The notes under the pieces: model-generated
The model's input: the letters and a program-made list of their open reading frames with translations, nothing else
Told to the model about the DNA's origin: nothing
Database searches by the model: none
Program-made: the position numbers and the translations under genes
Assembly: GCA_040285745.1 (NCBI GenBank)
Contig: JAUFOR010000001.1
Coordinates: 558,001-622,000, forward strand
DNA from: Barthelona sp. PCE
Lineage: Eukaryota > Metamonada: BaSk clade
Direction of reading: 5' to 3'
Length of the DNA stretch: 64,000 bases
Part shown: one piece after another, positions 37,574 through 46,930 of the stretch
Numbering within the stretch: position 1 is the first letter of the stretch
Layout: each line of letters opens with the position of its first letter

Positions 37574-39112
37574 ATGTCTTACGACTTTGAATTAGAGAAT
37601 AACACACGCGCAACTTCATATGTATTGTATGAATCCATAAATTGTTCCCATGGAAATACAAATTTTACTTTATCAGGTGAAACAGATTGGAAGCTTATCA
37701 TGGAGCGCAAAAAGACTTCTGCAGTACACATAATTGATGAAGAATTTGCAATTGTTCTTAGTGAACCCGAAAACAAGCATTTCATGGCTTGTGGTAACAA
37801 GTATGGTATAATAACCGTTGTTCGGCAAGCAGATACCGCAGTACTTGTATTTAAATATGATAAAATAGGCATTAGCGTTATAAATTTACATTTTCTACCC
37901 AATGTTTGTAGTGCGTTCAGCATCTATGATAAAGCTTTTAGTTTTATTTTTGAAACAAATAAGAACGAGCTATACACATACTTGATTCTTTCTGATGGTT
38001 CTATAACCGATGGGAAGATTAAACAACTACCTTTCGAGATTGACTCATATATATTGTGCGCACGCAATTGGCTTATCGCTTCTATCACAGCTGATGGTTC
38101 AAACATAGGCATATTTAACCATTGTTCTGACAGTCAAGCTGTTCTTCCATATTCTATTGATGAATTTGATCCAACTATTGATATCAATACCAATCATGTT
38201 ACACTCAGTGCTTATGAAAGTGGTGAGGTTGCACTGATATCTATCTCATTTGTTACTGAAAACAGCTATTCAGTCATCAACAACAGCAAATCATCAGAGG
38301 AATCATCAGAGGAAGACTCCGACATTGACGATAAACAGAAGGTTGGTCAGTCAAAAAGGATCTGGTCCTATCTGCATTTCGTAATCGTACTGCTTTCAAT
38401 CTATGATTCACTGAACAGATTATTCTTTGGTGACGGCTTTTTTTTTTCTCTTATTTCAGCAGCAATAGAAATCGCAATAGGATTCTTTTGTTTCTCAAAA
38501 AAACTTGCTCTAATAATTATTGTCCTAATATATAGGATCATTTCAATTTTTGTTCAACTAAGTATTGTTGCAATGTATAGTCCAAGTTACCAATTATATG
38601 TAAGCATTGTTGTGTCTATTTACATTCTTCTGACTAGCGTCATGATGTTTGTTGAAGAGAAAATTAAGAAGAAAGCGAAGAAGAAAAATGAGAAAAAAAC
38701 AATCAATGATTATGTCACTTTATACATCATTTTCGCCGGCATTTCCTTAGTAATTATGTTATACTATAGTTCAATAATTGATAAACAACTTAATATACTG
38801 ATTAGATATAGAAGAAGTACCACTGAGTGGAGCACAAAAGGTAATTTGTTGACGATGTGCATGATTGTGTATATTATTACTTCAATAATATTATTGATTA
38901 AATATAACAATATCAAAGCTTGGAACGTTGCAATTTGGGTTCAATCTGTTGTTAATATGTTCATTTTGAAATTTTTTTCTTATGATATTCTCTACAACAG
39001 AACAACAGAAAGAACAATTCTCCCTTTCATTTACGCTATTGGTTTTGTCATCACATCTGTCACTACTGCAGTGATGGTGAAAGCCCATAATACTGTTTTA
39101 AATAAGGAATAA
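37574..39112 (+). CDS. Membrane protein with beta-rich N-terminal domain, 512 aa
   Basis: I do not recognise a family. Residues 1 to about 235 are soluble and beta-rich, with propeller-like repeats (for example EEFAIVLSEPENKHF and NWLIASITADGSNIGIF). A Ser/Glu/Asp linker (SSEESSEEDSDIDD, about 240-255) leads to a hydrophobic half with about eight TM segments (from IWSYLHFVIVLLSIY on). A strongly basic loop (KIKKKAKKKNEKK, about residue 365) divides it, which by the positive-inside rule is probably cytosolic. There is no signal peptide, so the beta domain is also likely cytosolic. Compared with the giant surface proteins the topology is reversed. An AATAAA overlaps the stop codon. Confidence 0.65.
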   Translation: MSYDFELENNTRATSYVLYESINCSHGNTNFTLSGETDWKLIMERKKTSAVHIIDEEFAIVLSEPENKHFMACGNKYGIITVVRQADTAVLVFKYDKIGISVINLHFLPNVCSAFSIYDKAFSFIFETNKNELYTYLILSDGSITDGKIKQLPFEIDSYILCARNWLIASITADGSNIGIFNHCSDSQAVLPYSIDEFDPTIDINTNHVTLSAYESGEVALISISFVTENSYSVINNSKSSEESSEEDSDIDDKQKVGQSKRIWSYLHFVIVLLSIYDSLNRLFFGDGFFFSLISAAIEIAIGFFCFSKKLALIIIVLIYRIISIFVQLSIVAMYSPSYQLYVSIVVSIYILLTSVMMFVEEKIKKKAKKKNEKKTINDYVTLYIIFAGISLVIMLYYSSIIDKQLNILIRYRRSTTEWSTKGNLLTMCMIVYIITSIILLIKYNNIKAWNVAIWVQSVVNMFILKFFSYDILYNRTTERTILPFIYAIGFVITSVTTAVMVKAHNTVLNKE

Positions 39113-39113
39113 A
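39108..39113 (+). terminator. Poly(A) signal overlapping a stop codon
   Basis: AATAAA contains the TAA stop of the upstream gene, a second example of the compact gene-end design. Confidence 0.4.
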
Positions 39114-39192
39114 TATTTGTGATTCTGCGAAAAAACTCCACAATTCATAAATGCACTAGATAAGCGAATACACAATAAATGTCAAAATAAAT

Positions 39193-39792
39193 CTACAAAG
39201 AGAAGTTAAGTGCATAATCAGCAACCTTCTCCATAGCAGCGGTGCGAGAAGCTTCACCCAGACGAGTAGAAGCAGTGTTAGGAAGATAGAATGAATCCAG
39301 AAACTCAAGTCCAATGAAACTGAGAGTGCCCTTCAAATAAGGAACGTTCATATCATATGCGGCAAGGGGGCCGGTAAAGTCACCTCCAGAAGATCCAAAA
39401 ATAATAAATTTAGTTCCAGTCTTGATTAAACCACTGGGGCCTTCACTTGTATAAGCAAAACTCTTTCCAGCAATGACCATAGCATCAACAAAGATCTTTC
39501 CAAAGATAGAAACACCATAATTATGAATAGGGGATGAGATCAAAACCAAATCGTTGGAGGTGATATCGTCAATCAACTTGTGGAAGGCATCCTTGTTAGG
39601 GTGCTCTTCAGCCTCAGGGTTGAACATCTCCATGAGAACCTCACCAGACCAGATGGGAAGTCCCATATCAGAGATCTTAAAGTGGTTTAACTCATGTTCG
39701 CCGGGAAGCTTATCCAAGAATTGTTGCAGCAAAGCGTATGAGTCAGACATAGCGTTGGGCTTGGGGGAGAGAGAAACAATACCGATTTTCAT
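39193..39792 (-). CDS. FMN-dependent azoreductase / NADPH:quinone reductase-like flavoprotein
   Basis: A flavodoxin-fold oxidoreductase of the AzoR/NQO type that uses NAD(P)H and FMN to reduce azo compounds or quinones. The 199-aa protein begins with the first beta strand MKIGIVSLSPKPN. The FMN-binding loop is near SSPIHNYGVSIFGKIFVDAM, with SGLIKTGTKFIIFGSSGGDF following and a C-terminal region with YLKGTLSFIGLEF. Size agrees with AzoR (about 200 aa). No targeting peptide is present, so it is cytosolic. Such enzymes are common in anaerobic protists and can be laterally acquired from bacteria. Codon choice is more biased than in neighbouring unknown genes, suggesting good expression. Confidence 0.88.
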   Translation of the reverse strand: MKIGIVSLSPKPNAMSDSYALLQQFLDKLPGEHELNHFKISDMGLPIWSGEVLMEMFNPEAEEHPNKDAFHKLIDDITSNDLVLISSPIHNYGVSIFGKIFVDAMVIAGKSFAYTSEGPSGLIKTGTKFIIFGSSGGDFTGPLAAYDMNVPYLKGTLSFIGLEFLDSFYLPNTASTRLGEASRTAAMEKVADYALNFSL

Positions 39793-40147
39793 TATAAAGT
39801 TAAATAAAGAAGGTGAGAAAGTAAATTGCAGAATTGTGTGGAAACTATGCTATTCCATACCGGTAAAGGGGAGTTTTTTGTTTCTGTTTCCACAAATTTT
39901 ATCAATAAATTAACGGTATAGAACTTTAAGCACTGAAACAAAAAATAATTGGAATACGCTGCAGAATCTGCAAACTAATACGTCTACAGAGGTTTCCTTT
40001 ACACTTTAGAGTCTCTTTAGCAGTCATTTTAGCTCTAATAGTTCTTGATAAGTCCATCAATTGGGCTCATCTAGGTGACATACAGGCGCTAGCCTTCAGA
40101 CTTTATACTTGAGGTAGTAAACAGCGGAGGGGGACGAAGCGAACCGT

Positions 40148-40267
40148 GGTCCTGATCAGGATGATCCTGCAATTGATTTTGAACAGAGAATGGAATAAAA
40201 CGTATGCGGGTGAAATTCAATTTCCCACCATTTTAAGGTTTCCTATTTATTTTATTATATTATTCGT
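40148..40267 (+). repeat. Dispersed repeat R1, copy 1
   Basis: About 120 nt nearly identical (roughly seven differences by eye) to the reverse complement of 46931-47052. It begins with a 12-nt palindrome (TCCTGATCAGGA) nested with CAGGATGATCCTG. The flanks of the two copies are unrelated. Confidence 0.9.
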
Positions 40268-40399
40268 AGGAGGTTGTAAATTTACTTCGGAGTTAGACAC
40301 TTGTACGGGAGTTGCGAGCTCCCTCGAGTGCTGTGCTTGCACTGAGAATTGTTCTAGAGCCCTTTTTTTAAAATAAAAGGGGAGAAAGAAATGATGTAA

Positions 40400-40414
40400 G
40401 TACTCACAGAGTAC
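40400..40414 (+). repeat. Perfect hairpin, 6-bp stem
   Basis: GTACTC, loop ACA, GAGTAC. First of several hairpins in this block. Confidence 0.7.
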
Positions 40415-40417
40415 AAG

Positions 40418-40489
40418 AGGGAAGACCGCGTGTCTACTCCTCAGTAGATTTACTCCTACGAAATAGCGTGTTATTCACAAGCGTGCCTT
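40418..40489 (+). repeat. Dispersed repeat R2, copy 1
   Basis: About 72 nt matching 45531-45603 in the same orientation with about five differences. It contains a 6-bp hairpin (TCTACT, loop CCTC, AGTAGA at 40433-40448). The 3' half is almost identical in the two copies. Confidence 0.9.
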
Positions 40490-40574
40490 GTAGTTGATGG
40501 CAATCGGAATCTTGATGCACCCGAAACCTAGATGACATACACTGATAGTGAGAGTTAAAGAATAATCCTAGCTA

Positions 40575-40596
40575 AGTTACTCGGACTCGAGTAACT
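40575..40596 (+). repeat. Perfect hairpin, 9-bp stem with 4-nt loop
   Basis: AGTTACTCG, loop GACT, CGAGTAACT. It has the form of an RNA stem-loop or a cruciform; no downstream T-run indicates a terminator. Confidence 0.75.
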
Positions 40597-40856
40597 GCTT
40601 TTCGATTTCTTTCCTGAATTCAAAAAATTAAAAAAGACAAAAAACCAGAAAGTTAAATTTCAAGCATAATCTTCGAAACTTTTTGTTGTTTTTCCGTGAG
40701 CTTGGAAAAAACTACTCCGCACACATTCTGTGCTGGATTATCCAAGAAAGTCTTTCATCATCTTCTGCATAAATTATATCCTAGTGCAGAAAGAACGCAG
40801 GTAAGTTCTATCAAGAAATTTTACAAAAAATTTCATCATATTTTCTCAATAGCGAG

Positions 40857-40939
40857 ACCGTTAGCCACTAATCATGGCTCTACGGGTACGTAGCGTGCGG
40901 CGGTATCTTGATTGATCCGTACCCGTCCTGTCTAACGGT
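40857..40939 (+). ncRNA. Candidate structured RNA (nested inverted repeat)
   Basis: An outer 8-bp stem (ACCGTTAG with CTAACGGT) encloses an inner perfect 9-bp stem (ACGGGTACG at 882-890 of the 40 kb block, with CGTACCCGT at 918-926), giving about 83 nt with two internal loops. It is GC-richer than its surroundings and has no open frame. I could not match it to U1-U6, 5S, SRP, RNase P or tRNA. It could equally be a DNA-level element such as a transposon end. Confidence 0.35.
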
Positions 40940-40971
40940 TCGTTCTGTCTGCCCTCCCAACATGCAGGCTG

Positions 40972-43347
40972 TCACTTCAGTAAACCATCCAAGGTGTAGG
41001 ATAGAGGATAATAGCAATTGAAATCCATTTGACAATAATCAATCTTTGATCGACGATCATTGGTATACCTGTGCTTCAATTCTCTTCTATTAGGCAAACT
41101 GTAATCTGGCATGTGATATTCAAAGATGTCTGCCTCAGCCAGGAAGGTGGGAAGGTGGAACGTTTCTATTACTGTATTCGTTTTCAAAACAATCGACTTA
41201 GTTTCAGCGTTGTATTCTGCTGATTGTTCAGTATTTTTGGATTGATATTCGTTGTCAATGTGTATACAGTCATTATTAGAGGTCTCAATAGAACCGTTAA
41301 CAATTGACACTTCAACGATACGTTGGTCAACTTGAAGGTGCGAGCCGCAAATGAAATCCTGAAAACTGTTACCTTGCAATACTTCCCCATTTTTCCTATA
41401 TTTGAAAAGCAAAACAGGTTCTAAAAAGCACTCATTTGCCCAGTCTAAACAGTAAAGATATTGTACTCTACACTTTTTGATTTTTGAATGCAAAACAAAG
41501 ATCTGGTGATCATTGGCGGTATCAACCAATGAGGAAGGATTAAAACTAATTTTTGAGTTTTTTCTTTCCAAAGAAATATACTTCAGAATCTCTACTTCAT
41601 CACCAATGTGTAATTTAAATTTTAAAAAATGTATTGAATCCGAACAATATATACAAGCAGTATTTTCAGTGTTTGAACTGTATACAATACTCTCTCTCAT
41701 CGTCTTCGAAAGTTCTACAATCATTGTTCTACCTAGAAATACTTGGCATCTCCCATTAACGCTGTTATAAGTAAGTGGAATACCTTGAACCATTTTAACA
41801 AATTTGAAGCCTGGTAATATAGTTACTATAGGACTGGAAGAGTCTTGCCAGTGAATTTTAACCATATCTTGCAACTTTTTTCCACTGTATCTTTCTGCTA
41901 ATACAAAAAAATTGCCTTCTGTAGCTGTATGCGTTGATTTAATTTTGTATTTCAATTCCCCTTCTTGGATCACGTTGTTGCAGCTCCTGGTCCTGAGTAT
42001 GATGACTTTCTGTTCTTTTAAGTAAAAGTAATAGGGTACTTGCTCGTTAAAACAAACTATACCATCATAACTGATGTTCTTCGGCAAGAGGTTCTTCAAC
42101 CGTATCACATTGCTATTCATGCTCTTGAACCTAATTCGACCAAAAGTATTATTCATATTAATATAACTGCTGTAACAAACACAATCTTCATCAAAAAATG
42201 AATTTTCTAAGTCAACATGTTTTATAGATTCACAACAAAGACTTCTTAAACTAACAACCATCTTTCCAGAAGATTCCTTTAATATACCATTTTCAATATG
42301 AACTATAGTACACACTTTTTTCCTCCAAAAAATTATTGATAAAACATCTTGTGTCAGTGTCAGTAAGCAAAAATCGGAAATCATGTTGTTATTCAAGTCT
42401 CGCAGTTGTGGGAATCTTTCCATCAATTCAACACGATTTCGTTGACGATCGAAAATTGTTAAAGTTGAAATTTGATGTGATGCAGTTCCAGACGAAAGAT
42501 TAGCAAAACATATACAATCAGCATTATGACAAAGATAAACTTTTTGACCGATAACATCCAACTGTTCGATGTCCGGTTCATGAGTTACATCCATGTCATC
42601 CACAGAGAAATTATAGTGGTACAAATTACTACCGTTTCTCAACATAACAAATCTAGCATCGCACAAAACTGGTCTGTAACATCCAATAAGCCTATGCTGC
42701 TCAGTCAACATATTAAAAAGAAAACATCTATTACTCCCAAAAAAATGTAAAAAAAGATGGTTTTCATCCAATACTTCGAATTGGTACTCTAAATCATTAT
42801 TATCAAGGGATAAATCTGAAGGTATGGTAACCTTCCTAGTTGTGTGTTCATCACTAACGAATTCATTAAACATTAAGACTTCCAGCTCATCAGTCTCCTC
42901 ATCAAGCCTCTTTTCGCATTCCTCTATCTTCTTTTGAATCGCTTCTTGATGTTCCTGTTGTTCAAGCTGTTCTTTTTCAAATTCTAGGAAAGACAGCTCA
43001 TATTCTATACCAGACAGCTCAGATTCTAGGAAAGACAGCTCATATTTGATCATTAATCTGTTGCTAAACGTTCCTAATTTAAGGTATTTTCCCGTTCCTG
43101 TCGCTTTTTTATGGGTGTATTTAAGAGCCAAATCTTCAACACGCATAATAAAATCTTTTTCTTCAATGCAATTTTGAACAAGATGATTGATTGTCTCCCC
43201 ATATCCATATAATTTAAGGCCTTGCCCTTCAAATACCATCTTACCCTCGGGATATGATTTGATAGCCAAGTTATCCATGTGAATGAGGTGAGAAACAAAA
43301 TAACACCTATTTTCATGTGTATTGTAGAATAGTGCTTCATATGCCAT
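40972..43347 (-). CDS. Unrecognised coiled-coil and beta-rich protein, 791 aa
   Basis: I do not recognise this protein. Residues about 95-165 form a charged coiled coil that includes a tandem duplication: YELSFLE occurs twice, followed by FEKEQLEQQEHQEAIQKK. The remaining ~600 residues are beta-rich with propeller-like repeats (such as HLFLHFFGSNRCFLF and RFVMLRNGSNLYHYNF), similar in texture to the tandem family at 8.8-15.2 kb, although I cannot show homology. No signal peptide or TM helix. It is flanked on both sides by the R1/R2 repeat zone, together with the XRN-like gene. The ATG at 43347 is the first in frame. Confidence 0.65.
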   Translation of the reverse strand: MAYEALFYNTHENRCYFVSHLIHMDNLAIKSYPEGKMVFEGQGLKLYGYGETINHLVQNCIEEKDFIMRVEDLALKYTHKKATGTGKYLKLGTFSNRLMIKYELSFLESELSGIEYELSFLEFEKEQLEQQEHQEAIQKKIEECEKRLDEETDELEVLMFNEFVSDEHTTRKVTIPSDLSLDNNDLEYQFEVLDENHLFLHFFGSNRCFLFNMLTEQHRLIGCYRPVLCDARFVMLRNGSNLYHYNFSVDDMDVTHEPDIEQLDVIGQKVYLCHNADCICFANLSSGTASHQISTLTIFDRQRNRVELMERFPQLRDLNNNMISDFCLLTLTQDVLSIIFWRKKVCTIVHIENGILKESSGKMVVSLRSLCCESIKHVDLENSFFDEDCVCYSSYINMNNTFGRIRFKSMNSNVIRLKNLLPKNISYDGIVCFNEQVPYYFYLKEQKVIILRTRSCNNVIQEGELKYKIKSTHTATEGNFFVLAERYSGKKLQDMVKIHWQDSSSPIVTILPGFKFVKMVQGIPLTYNSVNGRCQVFLGRTMIVELSKTMRESIVYSSNTENTACIYCSDSIHFLKFKLHIGDEVEILKYISLERKNSKISFNPSSLVDTANDHQIFVLHSKIKKCRVQYLYCLDWANECFLEPVLLFKYRKNGEVLQGNSFQDFICGSHLQVDQRIVEVSIVNGSIETSNNDCIHIDNEYQSKNTEQSAEYNAETKSIVLKTNTVIETFHLPTFLAEADIFEYHMPDYSLPNRRELKHRYTNDRRSKIDYCQMDFNCYYPLSYTLDGLLK

Positions 43348-43578
43348 GCTGTTGCTATTTTATGTGGGTTTTAGATAACTAAATGGTTCTAACTTGATGT
43401 GAATTCTATTTGGTTAATTGGTTCATAATTTCCATTCAGTTCAACAGCTTTTTAAGGTGCATTCCAGGTGAAAAAACATCTTTTCGGTCTCAAAGGAGCA
43501 TTTATTCAGTGAAATTAATGTTGAAGAACCAAATATTATGTAACTGTTTTAATCACCCTTTTCCGCTGATTACATACA

Positions 43579-45273
43579 ATGGGTATTCCCAGATTCTTAC
43601 CTTACCTCATAGAGACTTTTCCCGCCTGTATCATTAGCAGACGTGAACAAAAACTTAAATTCGACTTCTTGCTGCTTGACTGCGATTCTTTTCCAAATCG
43701 TGCACGCAATTGCATGAGAACCCTGGAAAGTACTGAGAATCATATGTTCAAAATGATGCTAGGTTCAATAACTGAACACAACATCCTTACGGGAACATTT
43801 TTCCTTCTCGACGGCACTCGGTCATCACTAAACGATGCCAAAATAATGTCTCGGCGCTTCCGCCGCAACCTTGACAGGATGTATTGTTTCATGCACCAGA
43901 TAAACAATGATGATTACAGCGACAGCCTTGATCTCGGGCACTTAATCTCTTCAACAGGAGTTTATACAACATCTTTCAATGCGGCTTTCAACCGAGCAAT
44001 CAACCTCGTACTGCAGATTATCCTGTCATGGGGAAAGATCGGCGCTATCGCCAATGGAGCATTGGGGATAGAGCACAAAATGGAAAAAATCATTACGTAC
44101 TGTCGTAATGCTAAACCTGACTCTAAAATTCTAATTACCACACCAGATACTGATGCGGTGGTGCTTATGCTTGGTCTCAACGTTAAAAACACTTATGTAA
44201 GCGTTGTCCAAAAACACCGGCGTGCAATAATTGATATTGATCACCTCAGAGAAGAAATGAACCGTGCATACTTCAACTGGCGCAACATTATTATTGTCAA
44301 CAGTCTTGTAACGAGAAACTACTGTTTTGCTATCATGGATCAGTTGCAATGGCGTGATGCAATGAAGTATATAGGCGAAAACAAGCTCAGTCTGATGGAT
44401 AACGACGGTGAACTTGACCATGCTGCTTTGAAGTGCGTTCTTGCCGAATTTGTAGTAGTTGATACCGACGAAAGTACTAATGAGGTGGTTTCGATCGCAG
44501 AGGAGGACCTTGCCTTCGCTACTCAGTACTGGAAGGACTTCTGTGTCACTGTTGGATCATTCATGTACGGTGCACCTGAAACGTTGCAACAGCCAACTAT
44601 AATTGAGAAACTCACACCTCTTCAGCGCAAGCTGGTCATTGAGCAGCTTGATATGGCTGATCTAACACTTCAACAACCGCTATTCAGTGATATTGAGATC
44701 GAAATTAAAAATGCAAAACAGTACACACTTGCTTCGCGCCTCCTTCTCTTTCCGTTTAATGTATGGCAATATATGCTTCCCGAGCATGTATATCTTGCAG
44801 TAGTTGATGCTCTTGAAGCCAACGACCTCATACAAGTCCTCACAAGTCGTATGCCAACAGACGAGCAAGTTGCTGCATTCATTGACGAACGCAACAAAGT
44901 TCTTGACTACAATGCAACTCTTGAAAGAAAAGAAGATCAAATTAGGTATGATTACCCGGAATATGACTGGTTCTTTTCAGATGAAGAGGATGAAAGTGAG
45001 CTCATCAATGTTCTTGATCCAATTCTAAAGGCTCATGATTGCTTCGGGCCTTATATCTTCGATGCCTCTAATATGAAGACTAACACGGTCGACAATCCAT
45101 TCTTGCAAGTGTTTATAGCAGCTGATTCAGAAAAAATGGATTTAATCAAGCATAATTCCGAAACATATCCCAGTATGATTCAAACGAAGCATTCCTCGTT
45201 CTGGAACAGGTGTGAGGAGATATACTACCACCGTTATTCTCATAGTTTTGCTTCTGCTGACGAAATTTTCTGA
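43579..45273 (+). CDS. XRN-family 5'-3' exoribonuclease-like protein
   Basis: The start MGIPRFLPYLIETFP is the XRN N-terminal signature. It is followed by the first metal-binding strand LLLDCDS (Asp34, Asp36), the DGTRSSLNDAKIMSRRFRRN block (about 78-97, aligned with the XRN 'DGVAP.AKM..QR.RRF' segment), and TPDTDAVVLMLGL (about 189-201, aligned with 'D.DL..L.L'). XRN enzymes degrade 5'-monophosphorylated RNA in the cytoplasm or nucleus. At 564 aa it is much shorter than Xrn1 or Rat1 and covers only the nuclease core. Several positions are altered (DLD to DTD), so activity is plausible but unproven. It lies in the repeat-flanked zone. The C-terminus is acidic. Confidence 0.75.
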   Translation: MGIPRFLPYLIETFPACIISRREQKLKFDFLLLDCDSFPNRARNCMRTLESTENHMFKMMLGSITEHNILTGTFFLLDGTRSSLNDAKIMSRRFRRNLDRMYCFMHQINNDDYSDSLDLGHLISSTGVYTTSFNAAFNRAINLVLQIILSWGKIGAIANGALGIEHKMEKIITYCRNAKPDSKILITTPDTDAVVLMLGLNVKNTYVSVVQKHRRAIIDIDHLREEMNRAYFNWRNIIIVNSLVTRNYCFAIMDQLQWRDAMKYIGENKLSLMDNDGELDHAALKCVLAEFVVVDTDESTNEVVSIAEEDLAFATQYWKDFCVTVGSFMYGAPETLQQPTIIEKLTPLQRKLVIEQLDMADLTLQQPLFSDIEIEIKNAKQYTLASRLLLFPFNVWQYMLPEHVYLAVVDALEANDLIQVLTSRMPTDEQVAAFIDERNKVLDYNATLERKEDQIRYDYPEYDWFFSDEEDESELINVLDPILKAHDCFGPYIFDASNMKTNTVDNPFLQVFIAADSEKMDLIKHNSETYPSMIQTKHSSFWNRCEEIYYHRYSHSFASADEIF

Positions 45274-45530
45274 GCAAAAGAATAAAAATTCTCCCCATCA
45301 TTTGTTTTCAATAACTATATATATATATAGGGTGTAATTAGCCCCAAAAACAGCCCCATTTGTGACCAAATATGAAAAGTAGATGAAGAAGTACGGAAAA
45401 TAAAAGCAACAAAAATATCATGCTATGCTGGAGGATGATGATTCGACCAGACTGCTATAAATACAGCAGAGCCAAAACTCACTTAGCGTCAACCATATAG
45501 ACACAAAATTGCTGTTTTTTCCACCCCATT

Positions 45531-45603
45531 AGGGAAGAACGCGTGCCTACTCCTCCAGTAAATTTACTCCTACGAAATAGCGTGTTATTCACAAGCGTGC
45601 CTT
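45531..45603 (+). repeat. Dispersed repeat R2, copy 2
   Basis: Direct-orientation match to 40418-40489. The hairpin arms are partly lost (one extra C in the loop region) while the 3' half is conserved. Confidence 0.9.
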
Positions 45604-46766
45604 TTATTAAACTTAAAGACAAAAAACGAAATGAAAATATTTCTCCCAAAACTCATTACAAAATAAATTTAAACCTGCTTTTCGTTTTTAATGAGGCCCA
45701 AAATGATGTTTGACCAATTTGATAGTGGATTATAGAACATTACGCATTTTCTGAAAAAAATGGAAATAAAAACTTGCAGAAGCTACAAGTACATCGTTAA
45801 TCATCAAAATTTTTATCATTTATCCTATACAACAAATGCATTGATACTAAAAAAGTTGTGGAAGCAAAAAGGAAAGACTTACAACTCATTGCAGAGTTCC
45901 AATCTGACAACAACCATCAGTTTTCAACGAAATAAGAATGTAAGATAGATCGTACGCTTGCGTAAGTCTTTAAAGCTTGGAAATGAATATCAAAAATTCG
46001 CAGGTTACATTTGATATTCGCTTATTTTTGAAATAACCGCTTAAATAGCATCCTTAATCCATTGTATACTTGTAAAACCGGTTTAAATTGTTAAAAAATG
46101 TTAAAGCAATGAGAAAAATTTTTAACTCAAACCAAACAACTTTCTTCCACGTTATTACCCCCTAACATTGATTTTTGATTATTTTATACAGTTAAAACAT
46201 CATTCTTTTCTCAAAAAATGGAATACAAAGTAAAGAATCCTAAAATCATTGTCAATATCACAATAGTAAGGATATTTAGGTACTTTTAACCTTCGTAACA
46301 ATAAGATAATGAAGTTTTGTGTGCTAGAAGACTGTAAAGATAAAAGATATCACAACATAAAATACAACAAATTCCGTTGCTCAATCTATTGAATCAAAAC
46401 AAATGTTAATAACTCAGTCAAGTAAAGTCTTCTATCAGCACGTTGAGCTTTTTCCAATAAAACTATGATGCTTATGCTTGAAAAACATATGCCGGCAACA
46501 CCAAGAATAATTTGACAAATTGTCCATTTAAAGCAATTTCCATTGTTTTTTTACTTCCCCTAATGTTTTTTTCTCCTTTATTTTTAATGAAATTAAAGTT
46601 TGGAAAAAAAATTTTTCTAAAAAAAAATGCATTTAACCTTTTATAACGATTTTAGATTAATTATTTATTAGCACATAAAATTTTAATCACGAATTTAATC
46701 CTAATTATTATAAAATAATTCCTCAAATCTTTAAAGAATTAGATATTTTTATTACAAAATTTTCAA

Positions 46767-46907
46767 TCAAATATGATGATTTTCTTCCAGAGTCTCATCC
46801 ATGTTAACGGGTAATAAAGGAAAGTAATCAGATTCTTTACAGAGATCTAAGTTCGGATATGGTGCCGCATACGGGCTACCTTCTTCAGAGTTTGGAAGTC
46901 CATACAA
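46767..46907 (-). other. Orphan exon-like open frame, 46 codons
   Basis: On the minus strand a pyrimidine-rich acceptor (CTATTTTTCAG) is directly followed by an in-frame, Pro/Glu/Asp-rich segment (starts LYGLPNSEEGSPY, contains DLCKESDYFPLLPVN) and a TGA stop. It has coding-like composition in an AT-rich desert. Repeat R1 copy 2 lies just upstream on the same strand and may hold the 5' splice site. It could be the last exon of a gene or a duplicated gene fragment; no partner exon was found. Confidence 0.3.
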
Positions 46908-46930
46908 CTGAAAAATAGTAGTATTTCAAT

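Larger units (their letters stand above)
39793..40971. other. Hairpin-rich, gene-poor region, about 1.2 kb
   Basis: No convincing protein gene. It holds copies of two dispersed repeats (40148-40267 and 40418-40489), several perfect hairpins (40400-40414, 40433-40448, 40575-40596) and a larger nested inverted repeat (40857-40939). GC content rises locally above the AT-rich flanks. Confidence 0.6.

Noticed and set aside
40146-40376. 76-codon frame through repeat R1
   Set aside because: It needs a non-ATG start and the corresponding frame in R1 copy 2 is interrupted by stop codons.
45588-45612. GCCTTTTATTAAA as a U5 snRNA loop 1
   Set aside because: The required flanking stem and Sm site are absent, and the other R2 copy does not preserve the sequence.
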